DNA of 64,000 nucleotides from Cellulomonas sp. URHE0023 (GCF_000688475.1 NZ_JIAN01000005.1:62001-126000); one strand, 5' to 3'; counted from the first letter of the stretch, positions 9,858 to 18,565 are shown. A program made the numbers and translations. Notes: generated by a model not told the origin, from the sequence alone.

Positions 9858-10800
9858 GGAACATCAGGATCGGGATGACGGTGGCGATCGCGTAGGCCGC
9901 CATCAGCGTCCCCTTGTCGGTCGTCGCCTCGATGGACGGCAGCCGGACGGAGAGCGGCTGCAGGTCGGGGTTGCGCAGCACGAGCAACGGCCAGAGGAAG
10001 TCCTTCCACGACGCGATGACCGCGAACACCGACACCACGCCGAGGATCGGCTTGCTCATGGGCAGCACGATCGACCAGAAGAGCCGGAACGGGCCCGCGC
10101 CGTCCATCCTCGCGGCCTCGAACACCTCACGCGGGAGGTTGTCGAAGAACCGGGCGACGAGGACGACGTTGAACGCGCTCGCGCCGGCCGGCAGCCAGAC
10201 GGCCCAGTACGAGTTGACCAGCGAGTGATCGATCACCGGCGGGTGCAGGATGATCAGGTAGAGCGGCACGAGGAGCACGACCGCCGGCACGAACAGCGTG
10301 GCGAGCACGAGCCCCTGCACGTACCGGGCCCAGCGGGGTCGCAGGACCGACAGGACGAACCCGCCGGTCGTCGCGACGATCAGCTGCGACGCCCATGCCC
10401 CGATCGCCAGGATGACGGTGTTGACGAAGTACTTGCTGATGTCGATGCCGTACCAGGCATCGTGCAGGTTCGACCACTTGATGCCGTTGGGGAAGATCGC
10501 GAGCGGCGTCTTGAGGATGTCCTGCGTCGGGGTGACCGCGAACTTCGCGAGCAGGAGCAGCGGGCCGACGCACACGACGACCAGCCCGACGAGCAGCAGC
10601 AGGTGGATGCCGTTCCACGTGTGCTTGACCCGCGCCCGGCGCCAGTCGGCGACCGACAGGACGCTGCGGTCGACGTCCTCGCGGACCGCGTCCGTGCGCA
10701 GGACCTGGGCCTCGGGGGGCGACATCGAGCCCTCGTCGAGCGGCACCTCGGACGCGTCGGGAAGCGGGACGTTGCCGGGGGTGGGGGTGGTCGTCGTCAC
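9799..10800 (-). CDS. Carbohydrate ABC transporter permease (MalG-like)
   Basis: A 333-residue inner-membrane permease of the MalG/CUT1 type. After an unusually long polar N-terminus (about 65 residues) come six helices; the EAA loop is visible as EAARMDGAGPFRLFWSIVLP near residues 225-245, the site that docks the ATPase. GTG 10800 overlaps the stop of the upstream permease by four bases (GTGA), indicating translational coupling. No ATPase gene is present in the locus, so it probably uses a shared MsiK-type ATPase encoded elsewhere (inference from actinobacterial sugar importers). Confidence 0.9.
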   Translation of the reverse strand: MTTTTPTPGNVPLPDASEVPLDEGSMSPPEAQVLRTDAVREDVDRSVLSVADWRRARVKHTWNGIHLLLLVGLVVVCVGPLLLLAKFAVTPTQDILKTPLAIFPNGIKWSNLHDAWYGIDISKYFVNTVILAIGAWASQLIVATTGGFVLSVLRPRWARYVQGLVLATLFVPAVVLLVPLYLIILHPPVIDHSLVNSYWAVWLPAGASAFNVVLVARFFDNLPREVFEAARMDGAGPFRLFWSIVLPMSKPILGVVSVFAVIASWKDFLWPLLVLRNPDLQPLSVRLPSIEATTDKGTLMAAYAIATVIPILMFLIFQRMFLRGAGLGGAVKG

Positions 10801-11735
10801 GAGGTGCTCCAGCTGCGGGTGATCCGGAAGTAGATCAGGGACATCACGGCCAGGAACGCGGCGAGCATGAGGCTGAGTGCCGTGGCCATGCCGTAGTTCC
10901 CGCCCAGGCTGTTCTGGAACGCGTACCTGTACACGAGGAGCAGGACCGTCACGGTCGCGTTCGCCGGACCACCGCCCGTGAACAGGTAGGGCTCCAGGAA
11001 CACCTGGGCGGTCCCGATGATCTGCAGGATGAAGGTGATGAGCAGGACGCCGCGCAGCTGCGGCATCGTGACGTGCCAGATCTTGCCCCAGATGGACGCC
11101 CCGTCGACCTCGGCGGCGTCGTACAGCTCGGGGGGCACGCTCGTCAGTGCGGCGAGGTAGATGATCACGGTGCCGCCCGCCGCGGCCCACGTCGCCTCGA
11201 GCACGAGGGACGGCATGGCCGACGTCGCGCTCTGCAACCAGGGCTGCGGCGGTATCCCGACGTAGCCGATGATCGTGTTGAACACGCCCTCGGGCCGCGG
11301 GTCGTAGAAGAACTTCCACAGCAGGACGGCGACGACCGGCGGCACGACGACGGGCAGGTACGCCAGGGCCGAGAAGAGACCCTTCGCGCGGCGCGCCTCG
11401 CTCATCAGGACGGCCGCGATCAACGGGACCGGGTACCCGAAGATGAGTGCCAGCAGCGCGAAGTACGCGGTGTTGCGGATCGCGACGGGCAGCACGGGAT
11501 CCGCGAACACGCGCTGGAAGTTCTCCAGGCCGACCCACGACGTGACGATGAGGTTCGTCTTCTGGAAGCTCATCACGACGGCCTTGACGATCGGCGCCCA
11601 GGAGAACACCCCGAAGATGACGAGCATCGGCAGCGCGAACAGCAGGGTGGTCAGGCCGCCGCCCCGCACCCAGGTGACAGGCGAGCGTCTCTGACCGGCA
11701 CGTCGCGGCTCGGCGACGGTCTCCGGAATGGCCAT
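10797..11735 (-). CDS. Carbohydrate ABC transporter permease (MalF-like)
   Basis: A 312-residue permease with six helices and the EAA motif LYDAAEVDGASIWGKIWHVT near residues 210-230. It is the partner of the downstream MalG-like permease, with which it overlaps by four bases. ATG 11735 is preceded by AAGGA. The gap of 118 bases to the solute-binding protein gene holds a strong hairpin and a tandem repeat, which could set different expression levels for binding protein and permeases. Confidence 0.9.
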   Translation of the reverse strand: MAIPETVAEPRRAGQRRSPVTWVRGGGLTTLLFALPMLVIFGVFSWAPIVKAVVMSFQKTNLIVTSWVGLENFQRVFADPVLPVAIRNTAYFALLALIFGYPVPLIAAVLMSEARRAKGLFSALAYLPVVVPPVVAVLLWKFFYDPRPEGVFNTIIGYVGIPPQPWLQSATSAMPSLVLEATWAAAGGTVIIYLAALTSVPPELYDAAEVDGASIWGKIWHVTMPQLRGVLLITFILQIIGTAQVFLEPYLFTGGGPANATVTVLLLVYRYAFQNSLGGNYGMATALSLMLAAFLAVMSLIYFRITRSWSTS

Positions 11736-11749
11736 CGGGTCCTTCTCTC

Positions 11750-11791
11750 GGCGCGTGGTCGTTCGACGTCGGCGCGTGGTCGTTCGATGTC
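11750..11791. repeat. 21-bp tandem repeat, two copies
   Basis: GGCGCGTGGTCGTTCGAYGTC occurs twice head to tail with one mismatch, between the solute-binding protein gene and the first permease gene, immediately upstream of the permease ribosome-binding site. Function unknown; recent slippage is enough to explain it. Confidence 0.8.
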
Positions 11792-11802
11792 GGCGGGCGG
11801 CC

Positions 11803-11845
11803 GGACGGTGCCCGGCCGGGAGCGAACCCCGGTCGGGCACCGTCC
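11803..11845 (-). terminator. Intercistronic hairpin after the solute-binding protein gene
   Basis: A perfect 12-bp stem (GGACGGTGCCCG at 11803-11814 with its complement at 11834-11845) encloses a second 5-bp stem. It begins nine bases after the binding-protein stop. In sugar importer operons such hairpins act as partial terminators or 3' stabilisers so that binding protein is made in excess over permease; that role here is inferred. Confidence 0.75.
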
Positions 11846-11853
11846 TGCGCGGA

Positions 11854-13251
11854 TCAGCTCGCCTGGTCGATCAGGGCCTGCGACTGCTCGTTCGCGTCAG
11901 CCAGCAGCTGGTCCAGGTCGACGCTCGGGTCGGTCATGACCGCCTGCACGATCGGGAAGAGCAGCCCGTAGGTGTCCTGCGTGGCACGTGCCGCCTCGGG
12001 GATGACGGGCTGCGTGAACATGACGTCCGTGTAGCCCTTCATGTTGTCCAGCGGGACGTTGACGTAGTCCTTGATCCACTCCAGCGAGGTCGTGTACTGC
12101 TCCTTGCTGAAGATCGGGAGCGTCGGGGTTCCGACGGCCTGCGGCGGGTCCTGCTCCGCGAGGATCTTGGCGTCGGCCACGGCCTGGTCCTGGTCGACGA
12201 GCTTGGCGAGGTACCAGAAGTCGATCCACTTGACGGCGGCGTCCTTCTCGGCGTCGGTCGCCTTCGGGTCGACGGCCGCGTACGTGCCGCCACCGAGGGT
12301 GCCCGAGTCGTCGCCCTCGTTCGGGAGAGCCGTCAGGCCGTAGTCCAGGTTGTCCGCGGTGACGCCGTTGTTCTGCACCAGGGCGGTGTAGATGTCCGAG
12401 CCGGAGGTGTACATCGCGAACTGCCCGGCCGCGAAGCCGCTGTTCACGTCGCCCCAGCCGAGCTGGGTGTTCTCGAACAGCGAGCCGTCCGTCTTGAGGT
12501 CACCGAGGAACTGGAGCGACTCCTTGACCGCGGGGTCCGTCAGCGTGGCCTTGTACTCGTCGCCGTCCTGGACCTGCGTGCGGCCGCCGCGGGAGTACGC
12601 CGCTGCGGTGAGCTGCCAGCCGCCCGCGTTGTCGAGCGCCATCATCGCGTAGCCCGGCACGCCGGTCTTGTCATGGATGGTCTTGGAGTACTCACGGACC
12701 TCGTCCCAGCTCGTCGGCGGCTTGTCGGGGTCCAGGCCGGCGTCCGTGAAGAGCTTGCGGTTGTAGTGCAGCGCCACGGCGTAGATCGACTTGGCCGGGA
12801 CGGCGTAGATCTTGCCGTCGTTGCTCAGGCCGGCTGCGAGGACCTGCTCGTTGAAGTCGCCCGCGTACGGGAGCTGCTGGACCTGGGCGTCGATGTCGGC
12901 GATCTGACCGTTCTGGATCAGCGTCTTGGTGTCCGTGGCGGGGACCTCGAACACGGTCGGCAGGGTGCCACCCGCGAGGTCGGCCGCGAAGGTCGACGCG
13001 AGCCAGTTGTACTCCTGCGTCTCGATCGTGATGTCCGGGTACTTGGCCTCGAACTGTGTCACGCGCTCGTTGAGCGCGTCGATCGCGGTCTGCTCGGCAC
13101 CGGGCTGGAGCCCGGCGACGGTGATGGTGATCTTGCCGTCGCTGGACGCGGACGAGCTGTCGCCGGAGTCGTCGTTCGAGCTGCACGCGGCCAGCAGGCC
13201 GAGGGACAGCACACCGGCCATGGCGAGCGCGGTGGTGCGTGAGGACCTCAT
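11854..13251 (-). CDS. Solute-binding lipoprotein of carbohydrate ABC importer
   Basis: A 465-residue extracellular binding protein. The N-terminus is a lipoprotein signal: two arginines are followed by a hydrophobic stretch and the lipobox LLAAC, then a serine/aspartate-rich linker. The body (ITITVAGLQPGAEQTAID, FEVPATDTKTLIQNGQIADI, then a tryptophan-rich lobe) matches family 1 solute-binding proteins (MalE-like). ATG 13251 is preferred over GTG 13257 because AGGAG is seven bases from the ATG and only one from the GTG. Gene order glucosidase-binding protein-permeases suggests alpha-glucosides or maltodextrins. Confidence 0.9.
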   Translation of the reverse strand: MRSSRTTALAMAGVLSLGLLAACSSNDDSGDSSSASSDGKITITVAGLQPGAEQTAIDALNERVTQFEAKYPDITIETQEYNWLASTFAADLAGGTLPTVFEVPATDTKTLIQNGQIADIDAQVQQLPYAGDFNEQVLAAGLSNDGKIYAVPAKSIYAVALHYNRKLFTDAGLDPDKPPTSWDEVREYSKTIHDKTGVPGYAMMALDNAGGWQLTAAAYSRGGRTQVQDGDEYKATLTDPAVKESLQFLGDLKTDGSLFENTQLGWGDVNSGFAAGQFAMYTSGSDIYTALVQNNGVTADNLDYGLTALPNEGDDSGTLGGGTYAAVDPKATDAEKDAAVKWIDFWYLAKLVDQDQAVADAKILAEQDPPQAVGTPTLPIFSKEQYTTSLEWIKDYVNVPLDNMKGYTDVMFTQPVIPEAARATQDTYGLLFPIVQAVMTDPSVDLDQLLADANEQSQALIDQAS

Positions 13252-13336
13252 CGTCACTCCTTCGGGAGATAGTCCGTACCGGGCAGGATGCCAGGTCCGG
13301 GTCGTGCGGGCGGTCGTGTCGGTACGGGGGCGGTGT

Positions 13337-15010
13337 TCAGGGTCGAGCCGTTCGCAGCCACGCGGCGGTGTCGCGCGGGAGCAGCCCTGCCTCGAGCGGC
13401 GCGCTCGTGAGCAGGATGTCGGTGTGGGCCGGCAGGGGTGCCGGCCGGTCGCCCAGGTTGACGACGCACACGAGGTCGCCGCGGGCGAACGCGAGCACGT
13501 CGTCGGAGCCGTCGAGGTGGTCGAGCCAGGTCAGCGGACCGTCGCCCAGAGCGGGCTCCGAGCGACGCAGCGCGAGAAGGTCGCGGTACAGGTGCAGCGT
13601 CGACGTCGGGTCCGAGGACTGGACCTCGACCGTCCGTTCGCTCCAGGCGGCGGGCTGAGGGAGCCAGGGCTCCCTCGTCGCGCCGTCGGGGCTGAACCCG
13701 AACGGGGCCGACGTCCCGGACCACGGCAGCGGCACGCGGCAGCCGTCCCGGCCGGGGTCGACGCCCCCGGACCGGAAGTGCATGGGGTCCTGCAGCAGGT
13801 CGAGCGGCAGGTCCTCGACCTCGGGCAGACCGAGCTCGTCGCCCTGGTAGATGTAGAGAGAGCCCGGCAGCGCGGCGGTGAGCAGTGCCGCGGCGCGCGC
13901 CCGTCGTAGACCCACGGTGAGGTCCGTCCTGGTACCGAAACGCTTCGCCGTGAACGCGAACGAGCTGTCCTCGCGCCCGTACCGGGTGACGGGTCTGGTC
14001 ACGTCGTGGTTGGACAGGACCCACGTCGCGGGCGCACCGACCGGGCCGTGCGCGGCCAGTGTCAGCTCGATCGACTCCCGGAACTTCTTGGCGTCCCACG
14101 GGCGCGCCATGAAGTCGAAGTTGAAGGCGGTGTGCATCTCGTCCGGACGCAGGTACTGCGCGAACCGCTCGGTGTCTCGTAGCCACACCTCGCCGACGAG
14201 GACGCGGTTGCCCGGGTAGGAGTTTGCGACTGCCCGCCAGCCTCGGTAGACGTCGTGCAGCTCGTCGCGGTCCACGTGGGGGTGCTCGCCCGGGCCGGGG
14301 TGCTCGGGAACCTCCGGCAGTGCCGGGTCCTTGATGAGCAGCGCGGCCGAGTCGATCCGTATCCCCGCCACGCCTCTGTCGAACCAGAAGCGCAGGACGG
14401 AGTCGAACTCCTCGACGACGTCCGGGTGCGACCAGTTGACGTCCGGCTGCGCCGGCGCGAACAGGTGCAGGTACCACTCGCCGGGGGTTCCGTCGGGGTT
14501 CGTGGTGCGTGTCCACGTGCTGCCCTGGAAGTCCGAGACCCACTGGGTGGGCATCTCGTCGCCGTTCTCGCCCTTGCCGGGATGGAACCAGAACCGTGCA
14601 CGCTCGGGCGAGCCGGGGCCCGCGGCGAGGGCCGCCTGGAACCACGCGTGCTGGTCGGAGACGTGGTTGGGAACGACGTCGATGATCGTGCGGATCCCCA
14701 AGGCGAGAGCGTCGTCGATCAGCCGCTCGGCCTGCTCGAGCGTGCCGAACGCCGGGTCGATGGCCCGGTAGTCGGCGACGTCGTAGCCGCCGTCGGCGAG
14801 CGGGGAGACGTACCACGGGGTCACCCAGATGGCGTCGACGCCGAGGTCGCGCAGGTACGGCAGGCGCTGGCGCAGACCTTCGAGGTCACCCGTGCCGTCA
14901 CCGTTCCCGTCGGAGAAGCTGCGGGGGTAGACCTGGTAGATCACGGCTCCGCGCCACCACTGGGGGTCGGTCTCGGGTTGAGGCTGCGTCACTGCGGTCT
15001 CGTCTCTCAT
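13337..15010 (-). CDS. GH13 alpha-glucosidase (oligo-1,6-glucosidase type)
   Basis: Hydrolyses short alpha-glucosides in the cytoplasm. The 557-residue enzyme opens with WWRGAVIYQVYPRSFSDGNG, typical of exo-acting GH13 enzymes, and shows the catalytic triad: nucleophile D in GIRIDSAAL near 219, acid/base E in VGEVWLRD near 270 and D in SNHDVTRP near 333. There is no signal peptide. It lies between the LacI regulator and the importer genes, so imported oligosaccharides are its likely substrate. ATG 15010 is chosen; ATG 15028 is also in frame and neither has a strong ribosome site. Confidence 0.92.
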   Translation of the reverse strand: MRDETAVTQPQPETDPQWWRGAVIYQVYPRSFSDGNGDGTGDLEGLRQRLPYLRDLGVDAIWVTPWYVSPLADGGYDVADYRAIDPAFGTLEQAERLIDDALALGIRTIIDVVPNHVSDQHAWFQAALAAGPGSPERARFWFHPGKGENGDEMPTQWVSDFQGSTWTRTTNPDGTPGEWYLHLFAPAQPDVNWSHPDVVEEFDSVLRFWFDRGVAGIRIDSAALLIKDPALPEVPEHPGPGEHPHVDRDELHDVYRGWRAVANSYPGNRVLVGEVWLRDTERFAQYLRPDEMHTAFNFDFMARPWDAKKFRESIELTLAAHGPVGAPATWVLSNHDVTRPVTRYGREDSSFAFTAKRFGTRTDLTVGLRRARAAALLTAALPGSLYIYQGDELGLPEVEDLPLDLLQDPMHFRSGGVDPGRDGCRVPLPWSGTSAPFGFSPDGATREPWLPQPAAWSERTVEVQSSDPTSTLHLYRDLLALRRSEPALGDGPLTWLDHLDGSDDVLAFARGDLVCVVNLGDRPAPLPAHTDILLTSAPLEAGLLPRDTAAWLRTARP

Positions 15011-15041
15011 CTGCCGTCGCCACGTCATCGTCGCGAGATGG

Positions 15042-15071
15042 ACACTAAAGGACTCGACTGAAACAACGCAA
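15042..15071 (-). promoter_or_regulatory. Candidate promoter of the glucosidase-importer operon
   Basis: On the minus strand TTGCGT (15066-15071) and TAGTGT (15042-15047) are separated by 18 bases, a plausible -35/-10 pair, placing the start of transcription about 25 bases upstream of the GH13 ATG. The surrounding sequence is the most AT-rich stretch of this locus. A LacI operator nearby is likely but no clean palindrome is visible. Confidence 0.55.
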
Positions 15072-15163
15072 GAACCTGACAGACTAGTTATCGAAGTGTG
15101 ACCAAAGGGATGCCGATATCCGATCAGCGCTCCCTTGCAGCAGCCTGGTTCGCCAACGCGAAC

Positions 15164-15196
15164 GGCCCCTCGTCCGCAGAAAGCGGACGAGGGGCC
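15164..15196 (-). terminator. Terminator after the LacI-family gene
   Basis: A perfect 14-bp stem (GGCCCCTCGTCCGC at 15164-15177, complement at 15183-15196) with an AGAAA loop, 24 bases past the LacI stop. It separates regulator transcription from the glucosidase promoter. There is no long U tract, as usual in actinobacteria. Confidence 0.85.
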
Positions 15197-15219
15197 GGTG
15201 CAACCCTCAGGCAGTGCGG

Positions 15220-16245
15220 CTACGCGCCGGCGACCTCGCGCACGCGGGCGGGGCCGGTCGACCCGCGCACCACGAGCTCGGGCTCGAACAGCAGCTCGTC
15301 GTGCGGCACCGCCGCACCGTGGATCTGGCTGACGAGCAGGTCGATCGCCGCGCGGCCCATCGGCTCGATCGGCTGGCGGACGGTGGTCAGCGGCGGCTCG
15401 GTGCAGCTCATGAACGCCGAGTCGTCGTAGCCGACGACAGACACGTCGTCCGGGACGTTCATGCCGGCCCGGCGCGCGGCCCGGATGACCCCGAGCGCCA
15501 GGGGGTCGCTGGCACAGACGATCCCCGTGACGCCCTCGCGTAGCAGCCGGTTGCCGGCGGCCTGCCCGCTCTCGAGGGAGTAGGCGCTGCGGACCACGTG
15601 CTTCTCGCTGAGCTCAAGGCCCAGGCGGCGCATGATCACCTGCGCCGCTCGCAGCTTGCGCTCGGACGGCACGTGGTCCACGGGGCCCAGGACCAGGCCG
15701 ATCGTCGTGTGCCCGAGCGATGCCAGGTGCCCGATCGCCTGCTCGATCGCGACCTCGTCATCGCACGAGACGCGCGGGAACGGCAGCTCCTCGATCGACG
15801 CGTTGATGAGCACGACGGGCAGGTTGCGACCCGTCAGCCGCTCGTAGTGGTCGTGCGTGGCGTCGCGCTGCGCGTAGTGGCCGCCCGCGAAGACGATGCC
15901 CGACACCTGCTGCCCGAGCAGGAGCTCGACGTAGTCCGCCTCCGACACCCCGCCGGCGGTCTGCGTGCACAGGACCGGGGTGAACCCCTGCTGCGCGAGG
16001 GCCCCGCCGACCACCTCGGCGAACGCCGGGAAGATCGGGTTCTGCAGCTCCGGCAGCACGAGACCGACCAGTCGGGCGCGCTCACCACGCAGCTTGGTGG
16101 GGCGCTCGTAGCCGAGGACGTCGAGCGCGGTCAGGACCGCCTCGCGTGTCGACTCGGACACCCCGGGCTTGCCGTTGAGCACCCTGCTCACGGTTGCTTC
16201 GGAGACACCGACCTTGCGCGCTACCTCTGCGAGTCGCCGTGACAT
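15220..16245 (-). CDS. LacI-family transcriptional regulator
   Basis: A 341-residue repressor: N-terminal LacI helix-turn-helix (RLAEVARKVGVSEATVSRVL, hinge RPTKLRGERARL) and a periplasmic-binding-like effector domain ending DLLVSQIHGAAVPHDELLFEP. It sits just upstream of the GH13 and importer genes on the same strand and probably controls them in response to a sugar. ATG 16245 lies seven bases after TAGTGT (16253-16258), so the message may be leaderless. Nested inverted repeats immediately upstream suggest autoregulation. Confidence 0.92.
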   Translation of the reverse strand: MSRRLAEVARKVGVSEATVSRVLNGKPGVSESTREAVLTALDVLGYERPTKLRGERARLVGLVLPELQNPIFPAFAEVVGGALAQQGFTPVLCTQTAGGVSEADYVELLLGQQVSGIVFAGGHYAQRDATHDHYERLTGRNLPVVLINASIEELPFPRVSCDDEVAIEQAIGHLASLGHTTIGLVLGPVDHVPSERKLRAAQVIMRRLGLELSEKHVVRSAYSLESGQAAGNRLLREGVTGIVCASDPLALGVIRAARRAGMNVPDDVSVVGYDDSAFMSCTEPPLTTVRQPIEPMGRAAIDLLVSQIHGAAVPHDELLFEPELVVRGSTGPARVREVAGA

Positions 16246-16270
16246 GACCGTCACACTACTGTCACGGAAC

Positions 16271-16316
16271 GCAAGCCGCTTGCATTCCGCTGCAAACCGA
16301 ATGCACGCAGCGGAAT
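16271..16316. promoter_or_regulatory. Nested inverted repeats upstream of the LacI gene
   Basis: Three overlapping dyads: GCAAG-CCG-CTTGC (16271-16283), TGCATTC (16281-16287) with GAATGCA (16299-16305), and ATTCCGCTGC (16284-16293) with GCAGCGGAAT (16307-16316). The first resembles a short LacI-type operator with a central CG. They lie in the 172-base divergent region between the LacI gene and the Ser/Thr kinase gene and could serve either. Confidence 0.6.
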
Positions 16317-16417
16317 CACCCGGCCGGGGGACGTCCTCGACGTGCGCCTCGGTGGGCCACCTTCTAGCGTCGATGCCGCCCCGCCACTCCCCTGAAGCCT
16401 GACCCCGAGGTTGCCCC

Positions 16418-17278
16418 GTGCCCACGATCGACGAGCGCCCGTCGCCGAGCCGCGCGCTCGGCCGGCGCTACCGCCTCGAGCAACGGCTGGGCCGAGGCGG
16501 ATCGGGTGAGGTGTTCCGGGCGACGGACGAGAGGCTCCACCGCAGGGTCGCGCTCAAGCTGTTCGAGATCGGCGACGCGACGCCCGAGGAGATTCGTCGC
16601 TACGCGCACGAGGCTCGCGTGCTGTCCTCGTTGGCCCACCCTGGACTGGTCGCCCTCCTCGACGTCGGCGCCGACACCATGCCCGACGTGGGACCCGTCG
16701 CGTTCCTCGTCATGGAGCTCGTCAACGGGCGGACGCTGCGGGAGACGATCGCCGCCGGGCCGCTCACCCCCAGGGTGACCGCCGACGTCGGACGGCAGCT
16801 CGCCCTGGCGCTCGGCCACGCGCACAACGCCGGGGTGCTGCACCGCGACGTGAAGCCCTCGAACGTCTTGGTCGCCCCCGACCGCGCACCGACCGGTGGC
16901 GTCGACGCGCCGGTGCTGCCGGTGGTCCTCGCGGACTTCGGCATCGCCGTGACCACCACCACCGGCAACCGGACCTCGCGCGGCTCGACGGGGACGGCCG
17001 GCTACCAGAGCCCCGAGCAGGCGCTCGGTGCGCCCGCCGGACCTGCGAGCGACGTCTACTCCCTCGGCCTGGTCCTGCTCGAGTGCCTCACGGGCGAGCG
17101 CGCCTACCCGGGCGACCCGCTCACCAGCAGCCTGGCCCGCCTGCTGGACCCGGTCGAGATCCCCCCGCACCTCGGGCGCGACTGGACGCGGCTCCTGCGG
17201 GCCATGACGGCGCACGAGCCGGCGGCGCGTCCGGCGACCGCCGCCGTCACCGCCGAGCTGCGGGCGCTGCGCGCCTGA
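16418..17278 (+). CDS. Soluble serine/threonine protein kinase
   Basis: A 286-residue Hanks-type kinase made of the catalytic domain only: glycine-rich loop LGRGGSGEVF, lysine in VALKLF near 47, catalytic HRDVKPSN near 145, ADFG near 172, and a threonine-rich activation loop ending GTAGYQSPEQ. There is no transmembrane helix or PASTA region, so it is cytosolic, unlike PknB. The substrate is unknown. GTG 16418 has GAGG upstream. It diverges from the LacI gene and is convergent with the MarR gene, with three bases between them. Confidence 0.9.
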   Translation: MPTIDERPSPSRALGRRYRLEQRLGRGGSGEVFRATDERLHRRVALKLFEIGDATPEEIRRYAHEARVLSSLAHPGLVALLDVGADTMPDVGPVAFLVMELVNGRTLRETIAAGPLTPRVTADVGRQLALALGHAHNAGVLHRDVKPSNVLVAPDRAPTGGVDAPVLPVVLADFGIAVTTTTGNRTSRGSTGTAGYQSPEQALGAPAGPASDVYSLGLVLLECLTGERAYPGDPLTSSLARLLDPVEIPPHLGRDWTRLLRAMTAHEPAARPATAAVTAELRALRA

Positions 17279-17281
17279 CTC

Positions 17282-17761
17282 TCAGCCTGGGTCGGGGATC
17301 GCGGCCTGCGCCGCGCGCAGCTTGTCGGTCAGGGTGCGCAACGTCGCGAGCTCGCGGGCATCGAGTGCGCCTCCCACGAGCTGACGGATGGACCGCACGT
17401 GGCGGCGGCCGATCTCGCGCTGCACGCGGACGCCCTCGTCGGTCAGGCGCACCGTGACCCCGCGGGCGTCGCCGGGGACCGGGCCTCGCGTGACGAGCCC
17501 GTGGCCCTCGAGCCGCTCGACGAGCCGGGACAGGCTCGGCTGGGTCAGCAGGCTGTTCTCGCCCAGGTCCTTGAGTCGCGCGGCCCCGTCCGGGCAGCCC
17601 GCGAGCGTGAAGAGCACGTCGTACTCGCGGATGGTGAGGTCGCCCCAGACGTCGTCGCGCTGGAAGCGGCGCATGAGCGCCACCTGCGCTCGGAACAACG
17701 ACTCCCACGCCTCAGCCGCCTCACGCGTCCCGGGCAGCTCGCCTGGTTCCGGCACATTCAC
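17282..17761 (-). CDS. MarR-family transcriptional regulator
   Basis: A 159-residue winged-helix dimer-type regulator: LTIREYDVLFTLA, then ENSLLTQPSLSRLVERLEGH as recognition helix and GVTVRLTDEGVRVQREI as wing. GTG 17761 is well placed after AAGGAG. An imperfect palindrome lies about 30 bases upstream. The divergent neighbour is the NYN-domain gene. Ligand and targets are unknown. Confidence 0.9.
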   Translation of the reverse strand: MNVPEPGELPGTREAAEAWESLFRAQVALMRRFQRDDVWGDLTIREYDVLFTLAGCPDGAARLKDLGENSLLTQPSLSRLVERLEGHGLVTRGPVPGDARGVTVRLTDEGVRVQREIGRRHVRSIRQLVGGALDARELATLRTLTDKLRAAQAAIPDPG

Positions 17762-17789
17762 CGCATGCTCCTTCTGTCGCTCTGACGTC

Positions 17790-17811
17790 CATGCGTACGT
17801 ATGTTTTTCAA
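17790..17811. promoter_or_regulatory. Candidate MarR operator
   Basis: CATGCGTACGTATG (17790-17803) is a 14-bp palindrome with one mismatched pair, placed just downstream (in the MarR direction) of a TTGAAA hexamer at 17806-17811 that could be the -35 box. Operators in this position usually mediate MarR autorepression. Confidence 0.45.
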
Positions 17812-17916
17812 CTGCACATCCCGCGGTCCTGTTCCAGTCCCGGCCCGTGCGCTTCCGCGCGCTCCTCGGCCTCGTCCCACCCGCGCTCACGCTCCACCTG
17901 CGGATACGCTCGGGCG

Positions 17917-18492
17917 ATGAGCACCGAGGCGGCCCCCCGCACCACGTACCTGCTGGTGGACGGCGAGAACATCGACGCCACGCTCGGCTCCTCCATCCTC
18001 GGCGGCCGCCCGACCCCGGAGCAGCGCCCACGCTGGGAACGCGTGCTCACGTTCGCGCAGCAGACCTGGGACCAGCCGGTCAAGGCGCTCTTCTTCCTCA
18101 ACGCCTCCAGCGGCTCGCTGCCGATGTCGTTCGTCCAGGCGCTGCTCGCGATCGGGTTCCAGCCGATCCCGCTGTCGGGCGAGTCGTACGAGAAGGTCGT
18201 CGACATCGGCATCAAGCGCACGCTCGAGGCGATCGCCGGACGCGGTGGCGACGTGCTGCTGGCCAGCCACGACGGCGACTTCGCGCCGGAGCTCGAGGTC
18301 CTGGTGGACGACGACGACCGTCGCGTCGGCCTCCTCGCGTTCCGCGAGTTCACCAGCACACAGCTCGCGGCGCTGACCGCCAAGGGGCTGTCCACCTTCG
18401 ACCTCGAAGGTGACGTCGCCGCGTTCAACGTCCAGCTTCCGCGCCTGCGCATCATCCCGCTCGAGGAGTTCGACCCGCTGCGCTACCTCTGA
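17917..18492 (+). CDS. NYN-domain (PIN-like) putative ribonuclease
   Basis: A 191-residue single-domain protein with the acidic pattern of NYN/LabA-type nucleases: TTYLLVDGENID near the N-terminus, SLPMSFVQALLAIGF, DVLLASHDGDFAPELE and RVGLLAFREF. These aspartates form the metal site in PIN-fold RNases. No partner domain is attached and no toxin or antitoxin neighbour is seen. ATG 17917 follows a non-coding-looking upstream extension. The RNA target is unknown. Confidence 0.85.
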   Translation: MSTEAAPRTTYLLVDGENIDATLGSSILGGRPTPEQRPRWERVLTFAQQTWDQPVKALFFLNASSGSLPMSFVQALLAIGFQPIPLSGESYEKVVDIGIKRTLEAIAGRGGDVLLASHDGDFAPELEVLVDDDDRRVGLLAFREFTSTQLAALTAKGLSTFDLEGDVAAFNVQLPRLRIIPLEEFDPLRYL

Positions 18493-18532
18493 GGCTCTCA
18501 GCCGGGGCCCAGGTTACGGGCCGGTAACGATG

Positions 18533-18565
18533 TACCTAGTACCGCGGCCATTTACCTAGTACCGC
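18533..18565. repeat. Twin direct repeats, likely operator
   Basis: TACCTAGTACCGC occurs at 18533-18545 and 18553-18565, exactly 20 bases (about two helical turns) apart. The core GTACCTAGTAC of the first copy is nearly palindromic. They lie about 180 bases before the start of the membrane protein/heptad-repeat protein pair, in a 249-base gene-free region, and look like tandem binding sites of a dimeric repressor such as a PadR or TetR protein (inference). Confidence 0.6.

Noticed and set aside
13274..13327. CCGTACC ... GGTACGG inverted repeat before the solute-binding protein gene
   Set aside because: Arms of only 7 bp, 40 bases apart, in GC-rich DNA; could be chance.
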